The notes beneath the pieces are model-generated. The model was not told where the DNA came from and searched no databases. It saw only the letters and a list, made by a program, of their open reading frames with translations. A program made the position numbers and the translations under genes. From Negativicoccus succinicivorans (GTDB lineage: Bacteria; Bacillota; Negativicutes; Veillonellales; Negativicoccaceae): 64,000 nucleotides of DNA. Positions 36,930 to 47,100 of the stretch are shown here, piece after piece; positions within the stretch are counted from its first letter, which is position 1, and each line of letters starts with the position of its first letter. The stretch is from NCBI RefSeq assembly GCF_014207605.1, contig NZ_JACHHI010000005.1:50642-114641 (forward strand), in the 5' to 3' direction.

Positions 36930-37912
36930 CCTTCATACCCCTCTCGTATCCAGCGAGCCGCTTCCAATGCGTGGTACGTGATAATCAAATCCGCACCCGC
37001 GCGTTTCATCGACAGCAGCGTTTCCATAATAAGTCGCTTTTCATCGATCAAACCGGCGGCGCCGGCTGCTTTGACCATCGCATATTCGCCGCTGACGTTA
37101 TACACGCAGATCGGCAAATGGGTAATTTCACGCGCCGCACGTACGACGTCAAGATACGCCAGCGCCGGTTTCACGATGATCGCGTCGGTGCCTTCCAACA
37201 AGTCCAGTTCAATTTCTTTCAAGGCTTCGCGCGCATTCGCCGGATCCATTTGATAGGTTTTGCGATCTCCGAACTGCGGCGCCGAATGTACAGCATCACG
37301 GAACGGACCATAGTAGGCGGACGCATATTTCGCCGCGTAACTCATAATCGCCACATCGCTGTAACCCGCTTCATCCAGCGCTTCGCGCAGCACCGCAATA
37401 CGGCCGTCCATCATATCGCTCGGCGCGACCATATGCGCGCCGGCTTTCGCATGACTGACCGCCACTTTGGCAAGCAGCGGCAAGCTTTCGTCATTCATAA
37501 TGCAACCGTTTTCCACATGGCCGCAGTGACCGCTTTCCGTGTATTGGCACAGACAGACATCGGTAATCACATACAGTTCCGGTACTTCCTTGCGGATCGC
37601 GCGAACCGCCTGTTGCACCGGTTCATTGTCATCCCACGCGGAATCGCCATCCGCCGCTTTATAGGTCGGAATGCCGAAAATTTCAACCGCGGGAATGCCG
37701 AGCTCAGCTGTTTCTTTGGCCATTTTGACCGCTTCATCTACGGAGAGATGATACTGGCCCGGCAGGCTTGCGATTTCTTCTTTTACGCCTTCCCCCGGAA
37801 TGATAAACAACGGATAAATCAAATCATTGACAGATAATGCGTTTTCGCGCACCATGCGTCGAATATTGCGGTCGGCGCGCAAACGGCGCGGACGATCATA
37901 CGGAGTAATCAT
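36926..37912 (-). CDS. hemB: Delta-aminolevulinic acid dehydratase (porphobilinogen synthase)
   Basis: HemB (328 aa) condenses two 5-aminolevulinates to porphobilinogen. The active-site lysines lie in MSYAAKYASAYYGPFRDA and VKPALAYLD. The metal site DVCLCQYTESGHCGH has the cysteine pattern of zinc-dependent forms rather than the Asp-rich Mg form. The ATG at 37912 has AAGGA nine bases upstream and overlaps the cobA-hemD stop by 4 bases. Longer upstream readings are in another gene's territory. Confidence 0.95.
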   Translation of the reverse strand: MITPYDRPRRLRADRNIRRMVRENALSVNDLIYPLFIIPGEGVKEEIASLPGQYHLSVDEAVKMAKETAELGIPAVEIFGIPTYKAADGDSAWDDNEPVQQAVRAIRKEVPELYVITDVCLCQYTESGHCGHVENGCIMNDESLPLLAKVAVSHAKAGAHMVAPSDMMDGRIAVLREALDEAGYSDVAIMSYAAKYASAYYGPFRDAVHSAPQFGDRKTYQMDPANAREALKEIELDLLEGTDAIIVKPALAYLDVVRAAREITHLPICVYNVSGEYAMVKAAGAAGLIDEKRLIMETLLSMKRAGADLIITYHALEAARWIREGYEG

Positions 37913-39432
37913 ACATTCGCTTCCTTTCGAAATACATCCAGTACAGCATCCACCATGGCATCCTGTGTGGCTTTGGCCGCCAGCCGATCCGGCTCCAAGC
38001 CCGCTTGTCGCAATGCGTCGGCGGTAATCTCGCCGATCGCAATCAGCGGAATGCCCGCAAGCTCCTTGCACGGATCTTCCAGCATCGCCAGTAAACCGGT
38101 CACGGTGGATGCACTGGTAAACGTAATCGCGGAAATTTTCCCGCTTTGCAGTTCATTTTGAAAAATATCTTTGCGCGAGGTCTCCGGTACGGTTTCATAA
38201 AACGGTACTACATCTACCACGGCGCCCGCTTTGCGCAGCGTCTCCGGCAACAATTCACGAGCCTGCACCGCCCGCGGCAAAAGCACGCGCTTGCCGGTCA
38301 TTTCTTCGTCTTTAAGCGCGGCCAACAATCCTTCCGCCTGCGCCGTCTCCGGTACAATATCCGCCAGAATACCGTAACGCCGCAATTTTGCCGCCGTTTT
38401 CGAACCGACCGCCGCGATTTTCAGTGTCGCCAGGTCGCGACTGTCGCGACCGCATTCCGTGAGCACGGCAAAGAATCGTTCCACGGTATAGGGGCTGGTA
38501 AAAAGTAAATAATCATATGACGCGGCATTTTGCACCGCTTGCTTTTGCTCTGCCGTATTGTCCGTCGCCTGTCGACGAATCGCCGGAATATAAAGCGGTT
38601 GCGCGCCCAAACGCGCCAACTTCTCGCCCAACACCGACGCGACATCGGCCGCACGGGTGACAACGATACGTTTACCGAACAGCGGCTGATCTTCAAACCA
38701 GCGCAGTTTGTCACGCAACGCCACCACCTCGCCGATGACCAGCAGTCCCGGCGGTTTCAAACCAGCCGCTTCCACCGCCGCCGGCAATTCCGCCAATGTG
38801 GACACCACCGTTTCCTGTTCGGCTTTTGTACCCCAACGCACAACCGCGGCAGGAGTCGTCGCCGGTCGTCCGTGCGCGATCAATTCACCGACAATTTTGC
38901 GCAGTTTGCCCAGACCCATGACAAATGTCAATGTGTCTACGCCGGTCGCTAAATGCTCCCAGCGCATGGAGGCTTCCGGTTTTGTCGGATCTTCGTGCCC
39001 CGTAACTACCGCAAATGATGTCGCCACCGCGCGATGTGTCACGGGAATACCCGCATACGCCGGCGCGGCGATCGCGCTGGTGACACCCGGAACGATTTCA
39101 AAGGCCAGGTTATTTTCCCGTAACGCGAGCGCTTCTTCCCCACCGCGCCCGAAAACGAACGGATCACCGCCTTTTAAACGCGCTACCGTATGCCCCTGTG
39201 CTACCTTTTCAACGAGCAGCGCATTGATTTCCGACTGTTTCAGCGTGTGCTTTCCCGCCTGTTTACCGGCATAAATCAATTCCGCGTCGGGCCGCGTCAA
39301 AAACAGCAAGCTGTCATCGGCCAAGTAATCATAAATGACAACATCCGCTTTTTTTAAGCAGTCTTGCCCTTTGACCGTCAGTAAGCCGGGATCGCCCGGC
39401 CCTGCACCGATTAAATATCCAATTCCCGCCAT
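37909..39432 (-). CDS. Fused uroporphyrinogen-III C-methyltransferase and uroporphyrinogen-III synthase
   Basis: This 507-aa fusion has a SUMT/CobA domain (residues 1 to about 245) with GYLIGAGPGDPGLLTVKG, RLKGGDPFVFGRGGEE and PGVTSAIAAPAYAGIPVTHR, and a HemD domain (about 255 to 505) with RIVVTRA and a C-terminal ITFTSASTV segment. The HemD half closes and inverts the D ring of hydroxymethylbilane, and the CobA half methylates uroporphyrinogen III to precorrin-2. The ATG at 39432 has GGAGG six bases upstream. Together with the Met8-like gene this gives a path to siroheme. Confidence 0.94.
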   Translation of the reverse strand: MAGIGYLIGAGPGDPGLLTVKGQDCLKKADVVIYDYLADDSLLFLTRPDAELIYAGKQAGKHTLKQSEINALLVEKVAQGHTVARLKGGDPFVFGRGGEEALALRENNLAFEIVPGVTSAIAAPAYAGIPVTHRAVATSFAVVTGHEDPTKPEASMRWEHLATGVDTLTFVMGLGKLRKIVGELIAHGRPATTPAAVVRWGTKAEQETVVSTLAELPAAVEAAGLKPPGLLVIGEVVALRDKLRWFEDQPLFGKRIVVTRAADVASVLGEKLARLGAQPLYIPAIRRQATDNTAEQKQAVQNAASYDYLLFTSPYTVERFFAVLTECGRDSRDLATLKIAAVGSKTAAKLRRYGILADIVPETAQAEGLLAALKDEEMTGKRVLLPRAVQARELLPETLRKAGAVVDVVPFYETVPETSRKDIFQNELQSGKISAITFTSASTVTGLLAMLEDPCKELAGIPLIAIGEITADALRQAGLEPDRLAAKATQDAMVDAVLDVFRKEANV

Positions 39433-39433
39433 C

Positions 39434-40375
39434 TCATTCCTCCAACATCGCGCGGACTTTCGTCCATAACTCACGTCCGCCGTTAGCCAAGATTTCTTCC
39501 GCAACGGCTTGTCCCAACGACGCGGCCGTGCCGCATTTTCCGGTTCGTACGGCTTCAATGACCGTGGCGCCGTCCAACGATAATAATCGTCCCTGTACTT
39601 GAATGGTATCGTTTTCATACACAGACGCAGCGCCGATCGGAACCTGACAGCCGCCTTCCAGCGCGGCTAAAATCGCGCGTTCCGCCGCCACGGCCGCTGC
39701 CGTTTCGGGATCATGAATGCCCGCGAGCAGCGCCAACAATTCTTCATCATCGGCGCGACATTCGATAGCCAATGCGCCTTGGCCGGCCGCCGGCAACCAC
39801 TGAGGCGCTTGCAATACTTCCGTAATGCGATCTGCCAATCCCAGACGCTCTAAACCGGCGCGCGCTAAAATAACGCCCGCCAAATGTTCTGTTTCTATTT
39901 TCCCTAAACGTGTTTGCACATTGCCGCGAATCGATACCGGCACCAAATCCGGTCGCCAATGTAAAAGCTGCGCCGTCCGACGTAAACTGGACGTTCCTAC
40001 CTGCGCACCGGTCGGTAAATCGCGCAACAGAGTGCCGTCGGCGGAGACAAACGCGTCCTCTACGGCGGCCCGTTGCGGAATCGCTCCGATCACAAGACCT
40101 TGCGGCAGTTTAGTCGGCATATCTTTCAAGCTGTGTACGGCAAAATCAATGCTGCCGTCCAAAAGTTTCGCCTCAAGGGCTTCCGTGAACGCTCCTTTAC
40201 CGCCAAATGTATGTAAGGCCTGTTGCAGTTTACGATCCCCTTCCGTATTGACTTTGGTCGTCGTAAACGTTATCCCTTTGGCGGCAGGCAGCGCTTCTAA
40301 AAGCGTAATCACATGCCGGGTCTGCCACAGTGCCAGCGCGCTTTGGCGCGTACCTACTTTGCATTCATTTCGCAT
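39434..40375 (-). CDS. hemC: Porphobilinogen deaminase (hydroxymethylbilane synthase)
   Basis: HemC (313 aa) polymerises four porphobilinogens to hydroxymethylbilane. It has the N-terminal VGTRQSALALWQT, catalytic Asp in FAVHSLKDMPT, and the cofactor-binding Cys in GGCQVPIGA. The start at 40375 has GGAGG nine bases upstream and overlaps hemA by 11 bases. The stop lies one base after the ATG of the cobA-hemD gene. Confidence 0.96.
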   Translation of the reverse strand: MRNECKVGTRQSALALWQTRHVITLLEALPAAKGITFTTTKVNTEGDRKLQQALHTFGGKGAFTEALEAKLLDGSIDFAVHSLKDMPTKLPQGLVIGAIPQRAAVEDAFVSADGTLLRDLPTGAQVGTSSLRRTAQLLHWRPDLVPVSIRGNVQTRLGKIETEHLAGVILARAGLERLGLADRITEVLQAPQWLPAAGQGALAIECRADDEELLALLAGIHDPETAAAVAAERAILAALEGGCQVPIGAASVYENDTIQVQGRLLSLDGATVIEAVRTGKCGTAASLGQAVAEEILANGGRELWTKVRAMLEE

Positions 40376-41660
40376 CGTCAGTTTCCTCCGGCCGCGCCTC
40401 CGCAGGTAATGGCAATTGGTATACATCCGCCAGGATTTGCCAATACATCTTCTCGTCCTCTGTCCCCGCCACCTCGCGGAAATGAATCATCGGATCGCGT
40501 AATAATTTGCGCACGAGCACTTTCGACATGCCCTCAATCACGCGACGTTCATCGTCTTGCACATCGGGCAACTTGGCAAACGCTCGATGCACAATACGCT
40601 TACGCACCATTTCAAAGCGGTCGGTCACGGCCGCCATCAACGGACGCATGGAAAAATAGCTGTATTTTTCCATTAATTCAGCCACCGCTTCTTCCAGCAA
40701 GGGGTACGCCGCTTCCGCTTCCTGGGCCCGCATTTCTTTATTTTCATCGACGACCTGTTCCAAATCATCCAGGTTATATAAAGTAACCCCTTCAATTTGA
40801 GAGACTTCCGGATCGATGTCACGCGGCACGGCAATATCGATCATCACCAGCGGTCGCCCCTGACGCTTATGCATCAACTCCACCGCCTGCTCGTAATCAA
40901 TTAAATACGTATTCGCACCGGTCGACGTTAAGATGACATCCACACGTCCCGCCCAACGTAAGCGTTCTTCCAGCGGCACCGCGCGACCGTGATATTTTTT
41001 GGCGAGCACTTCCGCTTTATCCATACTGCGGTTGGCAATCAGCAGGGTTTGCAAGCCGTGGCCGATGAGGTGTTTCGCCATCAGTTCCGACATCGTTCCG
41101 GCGCCTAAAATCAGCGCCCGTCGTTCCCCAAGCGAACCGAAAATCTGTTGCGTGAGCTTGACGGCCGCATAGCTTACCGAAACGGGATTATCCGCAATGC
41201 TCGTTTGCGTGCGGATTTTTTTGCCAATGGCAAGCGCCCGTTGAAACAGCATATTGCTGATGGTACCGGTCGTTCCGACCCGCACCGCGGTCAAATAGGC
41301 CACCTTCACCTGCGAGAGAATCTGTCCTTCACCGATAACGAGCGAATCCATGCCGGCCGCGACGCGAAACAGATGGCGTACCGCATCTTCGCCCTTATAG
41401 TAATACGTATATTCTTGTGAAACCGCAGTACCGATTTTTGCAAACAGCTTCTGCATCGCTGCCAGCGGCGGAACATCATCGGCCACCACGGCATATAATT
41501 CCGTACGATTACAAGTCGCTAAAAGGACCGCTTCATCCAGCTCGGCCAGACCGTAAATCTCGGTCAACGCCTGATGGACTTGCGTAGCGTCCAGTGCGAA
41601 TTGTTCACGTACTTCGATCGGCGCCGTTTTATGATTCAGCCCCAAGACGGCCAATTGCAT
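40365..41660 (-). CDS. hemA: Glutamyl-tRNA reductase
   Basis: HemA (431 aa) reduces Glu-tRNA(Glu) to glutamate-1-semialdehyde, the committed and usually regulated step of the C5 route. The active-site Cys is in LLATCNRTELYAV (about residue 50), LVIGEGQILSQVK follows, then the NADPH domain (ILGAGTMSELMAKHL) and the C-terminal dimer helices. GGGGAG precedes the ATG. Overlap with the Met8-like gene is 32 bases. Confidence 0.96.
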   Translation of the reverse strand: MQLAVLGLNHKTAPIEVREQFALDATQVHQALTEIYGLAELDEAVLLATCNRTELYAVVADDVPPLAAMQKLFAKIGTAVSQEYTYYYKGEDAVRHLFRVAAGMDSLVIGEGQILSQVKVAYLTAVRVGTTGTISNMLFQRALAIGKKIRTQTSIADNPVSVSYAAVKLTQQIFGSLGERRALILGAGTMSELMAKHLIGHGLQTLLIANRSMDKAEVLAKKYHGRAVPLEERLRWAGRVDVILTSTGANTYLIDYEQAVELMHKRQGRPLVMIDIAVPRDIDPEVSQIEGVTLYNLDDLEQVVDENKEMRAQEAEAAYPLLEEAVAELMEKYSYFSMRPLMAAVTDRFEMVRKRIVHRAFAKLPDVQDDERRVIEGMSKVLVRKLLRDPMIHFREVAGTEDEKMYWQILADVYQLPLPAEARPEETDDAK

Positions 41661-42273
41661 GCAAAATCTCCCCTTTTATGATTTCTTTTTCCCCGCGGCG
41701 AATTCGTTCCAAGGTATCATCGGGCAAGTACATTCGCCAAAACGCTTGCCGTTCCGCAGATTGCGGCAACAGTTCCCTTACCTTTTGCCGTAATGGTGCA
41801 AGTTCTGCAGCAAACGCACCGATGTCCGCGTACTGTTTCTCCAAATCCCGCGTGAGCAGCGCGACCAATCGCGGCATCGCGCCCTGCGATGTCACCGTCC
41901 CGGTGAGGCTGCCGCTTTCCCAGTTGGCCGGCAGCATCAGATCCCCCTCTGCGGCATTGACCGCATCGTTAAGCCACGCTCCTTTGGTATGCGCCGCAGT
42001 TTTTACCAATGCGCTGACTTGCGCCCCTGCAGCGGAAATGACGATATCACCTTGTTGCACGTCGTCCGCCGCAAACGTCCGCGGATACCAGATGAGTTGA
42101 CCGGCCTCATGCCAGTCCCGAATCATCGGTTCCGCTTTCGGCGCAATGACAATGACCGTCTGCGCTTTTCCCATTACTTTACGCAATTTACGGACCGCCA
42201 CCGGTCCCGCACCCACGCAAACAACGCGGCGGTGTGCCACATCCAACACCGCCGCCACGCCGTTAGGTTTCAT
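41629..42273 (-). CDS. Precorrin-2 dehydrogenase / sirohydrochlorin ferrochelatase-like (Met8/CysG-N family)
   Basis: The 214-aa protein has an N-terminal NAD-binding Rossmann motif VVCVGAGPVAVRKLRK (about 17-32) and the LMLPANWESGSLTGTVTSQGAMP segment of siroheme synthase N-terminal domains (pieces at residues 113-135). It oxidises precorrin-2 to sirohydrochlorin and may insert iron. Its coupling to hemA is common in Firmicutes. Its start is an ATG that overlaps the HMA gene's stop (TAATG). Confidence 0.88.
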   Translation of the reverse strand: MKPNGVAAVLDVAHRRVVCVGAGPVAVRKLRKVMGKAQTVIVIAPKAEPMIRDWHEAGQLIWYPRTFAADDVQQGDIVISAAGAQVSALVKTAAHTKGAWLNDAVNAAEGDLMLPANWESGSLTGTVTSQGAMPRLVALLTRDLEKQYADIGAFAAELAPLRQKVRELLPQSAERQAFWRMYLPDDTLERIRRGEKEIIKGEILHAIGRLGAES

Positions 42274-42485
42274 TATTGCGCCGCTGCCGCATCAAAACCG
42301 ATATCGTCTACGGCGGCGCAAAGTGCTTCTACATCGGTTTTGGTTTCATCAAAATCAACGTCCGCGATGCCGGAAGCCAAGTCCACTTTAGCGTCATGTA
42401 CGCCTTCGACATCGCGCAATGTTTTCGTTACCGATTGCACGCAATTTTCGCAACTCATCCCGGTCACTTTCAATTTTGTCTTCAT
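42273..42485 (-). CDS. Heavy-metal-associated (HMA) domain protein, copper chaperone-like
   Basis: This 70-aa ferredoxin-like protein has the HMA metal-binding motif GMSCENC (CxxC) at residues 8-14 and ends in a short Ala-rich tail. Such proteins (CopZ-like) carry Cu+ or other soft metals. No copper ATPase or copper regulator is nearby; it is instead locked inside the tetrapyrrole operon between a NUDIX hydrolase and the Met8-like gene, both of which it overlaps. The chosen ATG has GGAG seven bases upstream. Confidence 0.88.
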   Translation of the reverse strand: MKTKLKVTGMSCENCVQSVTKTLRDVEGVHDAKVDLASGIADVDFDETKTDVEALCAAVDDIGFDAAAAQ

Positions 42486-43123
42486 GTCAAGTCTCCTCTC
42501 CATTGCCGAAAATCAAAGTCGAAGGATATCTTCTGTTCCCGACAAATTTGTAAAAAGTTTCTAATGATACGCGCCGTCAATCCCCAAATCGTAAAATCGC
42601 CATAGGTATAAAAATACACGTCGTACTTCTGACGACCGGTCCATCCGGGTACAACGCTTGTAACACGTTCATAAGGAAAGTTTTCTCCCGGGCGCACGCC
42701 GTCCTGCATTTCGACGCGCACGGGTTCGTGTTCCATCAGCCACTGCAACGGCGCCGTAAACACGGAATTCACTTCCGCCGGATTGCAAACGAATTTCGGG
42801 ACATCTTCACGGAAGGCAAGATATGGCGCTACCATGCGCCCGTTCACCGTGTAAGCCAATGGCAACGCGCCAAGCAACTCCCAACTTTCCGAAGGCGTGC
42901 CGATTTCTTCCGCCATCTCGCGCAGCGCCGTCACACCGGGATGCGCATCATAGGCTTCAATTCTGCCGCCCGGAAAGGATACTTCATTGGGATGGGAGCG
43001 CAAATGAGGGTTTCGCAGTTCCAATACCAGTTGCCAGCCCTCGTCGGCAGGCATTAGCGGTACGGCAACGGCATATTGTAAGACGCTGCGCCAATCCGCA
43101 TGACGCGGTAACGGATTCTTCAC
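42482..43123 (-). CDS. NUDIX hydrolase, CoA pyrophosphatase-like
   Basis: The 213-aa protein has the Nudix box GGRIEAYDAHPGVTALREMAEEIG in pieces around residues 50-74 (G-x5-E-x7-REMAEEIG) preceded by NEVSFPGG, which is typical of the UPF0035/CoA diphosphatase group. These cut CoA or its derivatives into 4'-phosphopantetheine and 3',5'-ADP. The start is GTG behind a GGGGGG run. It is the first gene of the tetrapyrrole operon after an extended -10 promoter, though a role there is not evident. Confidence 0.88.
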   Translation of the reverse strand: MKNPLPRHADWRSVLQYAVAVPLMPADEGWQLVLELRNPHLRSHPNEVSFPGGRIEAYDAHPGVTALREMAEEIGTPSESWELLGALPLAYTVNGRMVAPYLAFREDVPKFVCNPAEVNSVFTAPLQWLMEHEPVRVEMQDGVRPGENFPYERVTSVVPGWTGRQKYDVYFYTYGDFTIWGLTARIIRNFLQICREQKISFDFDFRQWRGDLT

Positions 43124-43146
43124 GGTTCGCCCCCCTCTATTTCTTT

Positions 43147-43155
43147 ATTATAACA
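43147..43155 (-). promoter_or_regulatory. Extended -10 promoter of the NUDIX-tetrapyrrole operon
   Basis: TGTTATAAT on the minus strand, 24 bases before the NUDIX GTG start. The -35 is weak. It is the only promoter-like element seen for the eight genes down to hemL. Confidence 0.55.
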
Positions 43156-43192
43156 TTACCCGCAATGAGCTATGACCAAGGTGCTTGCATCC

Positions 43193-44146
43193 TTAACGCA
43201 AACGCACCTTTGTCGTTTCCGTCGCGGTTTTATTTTCATCATCGAAAAGCGCTTCGACAAATTCTTGCGCACGAAACGGCTGCAAGTCGTCAACGCCTTC
43301 ACCGAGTCCTACCCATTTCACAGGCACGCCGAGTTCTTCCTTGACGGAAATCACAACGCCGCCTTTCGCGGTACCGTCCAGTTTGGTGAGTACAACGCCC
43401 GTGAGCGGTACGGACTGACCGAATACTTTCGCCTGACTCACTGCATTTTGTCCGGTGGTGGCATCGAGTACCAACCAGGTTTGGTGCGGCGCATCCGGCA
43501 CCAACTTGGCAGCGACACGACTGATTTTGGCGAGTTCCCCCATTAAATTCACTTTGGTGTGCAAACGTCCTGCAGTATCGATCAATACGACATCGCTTTT
43601 GCGCGCCAACGCCGCTTCCAACGCATCATAAACGACCGCGGCGGGATCCGCTCCTTCCTGATGTTTGACAATCGGTACGCCGACACGCTCCGCCCAAATC
43701 GTCAGCTGTTCGGACGCGGCGGCGCGGAACGTATCGCCGGCCGCCAGTAAAACTTTTTTACCGGCGTTTTTATAGTATTGCGCCAACTTGCCGATACTCG
43801 TCGTTTTGCCGACGCCGTTGACACCGACAATTAAAATAACCTCCGGCGAATGCGGCAGCGCGGCGGGATCATTATCCACGGCAAGCCATGTTTCCATCGT
43901 TTTGGCGAGGAAGGGCATGACTTCTTTCGTGCTGTGAATTTCACCTTCTTTTACCGCGGTGCGAATTTCACCGAGCAAGTAGTCGGTTGCCGTCACACCG
44001 AGATCACCGGTCAGCATAACGGCTTCCAAATCGTCTAGAAATTCTTCGTCGATTTCGTCATAGCCGATAACCAACGTTTCCATATTTTTGACAAAACTTT
44101 TTTTCGTGCGTTCTAAACCGGCACGGACTTTATCCAAAAAGCTCAT
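43193..44146 (-). CDS. ftsY: Signal recognition particle receptor FtsY
   Basis: FtsY (317 aa) is the SRP receptor GTPase that delivers ribosome-nascent chains to the Sec translocon. It has the N helical bundle and the G domain with G1 GVNGVGKTTSIGKLA, IDTAGRLH (G3) and TKLDGTAKGG (G4). It lacks the long acidic A domain of E. coli FtsY, as do other Firmicute forms. Its ATG overlaps the smc stop (ATGA), the usual smc-ftsY pair. Confidence 0.96.
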   Translation of the reverse strand: MSFLDKVRAGLERTKKSFVKNMETLVIGYDEIDEEFLDDLEAVMLTGDLGVTATDYLLGEIRTAVKEGEIHSTKEVMPFLAKTMETWLAVDNDPAALPHSPEVILIVGVNGVGKTTSIGKLAQYYKNAGKKVLLAAGDTFRAAASEQLTIWAERVGVPIVKHQEGADPAAVVYDALEAALARKSDVVLIDTAGRLHTKVNLMGELAKISRVAAKLVPDAPHQTWLVLDATTGQNAVSQAKVFGQSVPLTGVVLTKLDGTAKGGVVISVKEELGVPVKWVGLGEGVDDLQPFRAQEFVEALFDDENKTATETTKVRLR

Positions 44147-47100
44147 GGTGTCTCCTTATACTGTTTCAAATTGACGGCAATTAATTGCGAGATCCCGCGC
44201 TTCACCATCGTCACGCCTTGCAGACGATCCGCGGACGCCATGGTCGGTTTGCGGTGCGTAATGACGATAAATTGCAAGCCGTTGCGCCCCGTTTCCAAGT
44301 AGCGTGTGAAACGTTTGATATTAGCATCGTCCAACGCCGCATCAATTTCATCTACCAGACAAAACGGCGCCGGCCGATAGGCCATAAAGGAAAAGAGCAA
44401 CGCAATGACAGTCAGAGCGCGTTCACCGCCTGACAAGAGCGAGAGCGCCTGCTGTTTTTTACCCGGCGGTCGGACCATAATTTCTACGCCGGCGGGTTTA
44501 TTTTCGTCCGCGTCCGTCAGCACCAATTGCGCCTCGCCGCCGCCGAACAGGTGGGCGAAAATTCGCTGGAACTCGGCGGCCACGACTTCAAATGCCGCCG
44601 CGAACTGTTCCTGCATGGTGCGATCAATCTCCGCCACTACATTTTGCAACGTATCGCGGGCCGCCGTCAAATCGGCGAGCTGCGCCGTATAAAACTCGCT
44701 GCGCTCACGCGATTTTTCGTACTCCTCAATCGCCTGCTCGGAAATATCTGTAAAGCGCGCAATTTCCGTCAATAATCGACGCTGTTCGGCAAGCAGCGTC
44801 GCCTGCGTTCCCGCGACGATCGCGGGATCCACTGCCTGCGGATCTAAATCATACATCGCCAATTGTTCGCGCTGCTGTTCCATTTCCGCCTGCGCCGCTT
44901 CCTTTTTTGCCAGAAGTCGCGCCGCTTCCACTTTCGTTTCCGTCGCTTGCGCCCGCATGGCGCGCAACTGATCTTGCTCCGCTTGCTGCGCGTTCAAACG
45001 TTCCGCGTGCGCATCGTAAAACGCGTCCGCTTGCACTTTCGCCGTCTGCGCCGTTTGCTGCGCCTCATCCGCCTGCTTTTGCAACGTTTCCTGCGAAGCG
45101 CTCAATGCTTTGGCCGCCGCTTGAATTTCCTTTTCACGTTGCGCAAGCCGTTCCATGTCCGCCTGCGCATTTTTTTCCTGCTCGGTTTGGCGGACCTTCT
45201 CCTGCTCCTGTTGCCGCAGCGTTGCCTGCACCGTGGCCAACTCCACATGCGCTTCGGTGTAGGCGTGCTCGCAGCGAGCCAGCTCCGCTTCCTGCGCGAC
45301 CGTATCCGTTGTCGTTTCAGTGACTGCTGTCGGCGCAACGGTCAGTTCTTTTTGCTTGTTTACCGTCAGCCGGTATTCGTCCGCCGTCTGCGTTTGTGCG
45401 CTGCGAATTTCATCCGCTTGGCGCACGATACCGTTCCATTCGTCACGCAGAGCCTGCAGCTGCGCCGTTTGCGAAGCAATCGCCAGGGCCGTCGTCTGCG
45501 CGGTGTTTTGTAAGGCATCCCGTCGCGCGAGCGCCGCGGAGATGTCCGGTAGCTCTCGCTCCGGTTGTGCGGCAAGCGTTTCCAGTTGGGCGCGCAATGC
45601 GGATAATTCCTGCTGCCGACCGAATAATGTCAGCTCCGCGCGCCGCGTGCTGCCGCCCGTAAGCGCGCCGCCCGGTTGAAAAAGATCACCCGCGCGCGTC
45701 ACCAGACGAATGCGTTGCTGATATTTTGCCGCCAGGCGCGAACCGGTGGCGAGATCTTCCACCAACACCGTGCGCCCCAGCAAATAATCAACCAGCGGTT
45801 GTAAATAAGATTCCGCTTTCACCAACGCCGCGGCCAAACCGATCACGCCCGGCTCGTGTAAAATCGCCCGATCTCGATCTGCAAGCGTCCGCGGCCGTAT
45901 TTCGTCCAACGGATACAGCGTCACGCGACCGCTTTTCGTGCGGCGCAAAAAACGGATCGCCGCCTGCGCCGCTTGGCTGTCGCGCATCACAAGATGCTGT
46001 TGCGTACCGCCCAACGCAATATCCAGCGCCGTCGTATATTCCTTCGGCACGCGCAAAAGTTGTGCCACCGTCCCATAGCAGTCACTGCGCCATGCTTCCG
46101 TGGCGCCAAGAACCGCTTTCGTCGCGCGGCCATAGCCCTCGTAGCTGTCGGCTAATTGTTGTAAATATTGGTACCGCGTTTGCGTTGTCCGCAATGTTTC
46201 GCGTGCTTTCGCATTAGCCGCCTGCGCCGCTTCGCGCTGCGCCTGCAGTTTGTTCACAACCTCTTCCTGCGCCGTGAGTTGTCGGCTGCTTTCCGATGCG
46301 GTCGCCTGCGCCGTCGTAAGTGCCGCTTGCGCCTGCTGCAAACGCGTTTGTAATGTTTCCTTGCGTATGTCTAACTCCCGCGCGCGACGCGTAAGTTCGG
46401 CATTGCGCTCCTGCAATTGCTGCGCTGTTTGCTGCAAAAACTCCTGTTCCGCCGCGCTCCGTTCCTCGCGTCGCAACCGGTCGGCGACCTGTTCACGGGC
46501 CGCTTGCAATACAGCGCGCAACCGATCACGCTGCGCCGTTCCTTCCGTCAAGCGCGCCTGCGCTTCGTCCCGATCTTGCACCGTGGCCGCTATCGCCGCG
46601 GCCGTCGTCACCTGTGCCGCCGCAAGCTGTTCCAGCATCTGCCGTTTTGCCGCCAGCGCCGCCGCCACTTCCTGCATTTCTTTCGCGTGCTGATGACTTC
46701 GCTCCGTCAGTACAGCGAGTTCACTGCGCAAGCGTTCGCAATGCTGCGCCGCGGTGTTGGCCGCCTGCTCTTTTTCACGCAACATTTGTTGCGCTTTCGT
46801 ATCCGCTTCCGTTTGCGCCTGCGCCGCCGCTTCCAGCTGCGTAAGTTCGGCTGTCGCCGCCGTCGCCGCCTGATCTGCGGTAATCCATTCTTTCTCCGCG
46901 CGCGTCAGTTGACGTTGCGCCGTTTGCCACGCTTTCCATGCGAGACTGCGCGTGATATTTGCCTCCTGCGTGCGCAACTCATTACGTTGTTTCGCCTGCC
47001 GCGCTTTTTCTTCCAGCGGCGGTAAATCCTGCGCGAGCAGTCGCGCAATGTCGCTGACGCGCTCCATATTGCGTTCCGCCTCGCGCAATTTGCGCATGCC

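Noticed and set aside
36902..37837. 311-codon open frame on the + strand opposite hemB
   Set aside because: hemB is unmistakable on the other strand with active-site motifs; the antisense frame has no family features.
44863..45513. 216-codon open frame on the + strand
   Set aside because: It is antisense to smc, very Arg/Leu-rich because of the GC pattern of the coiled coil, and has no ribosome site; the smc reading is clear.
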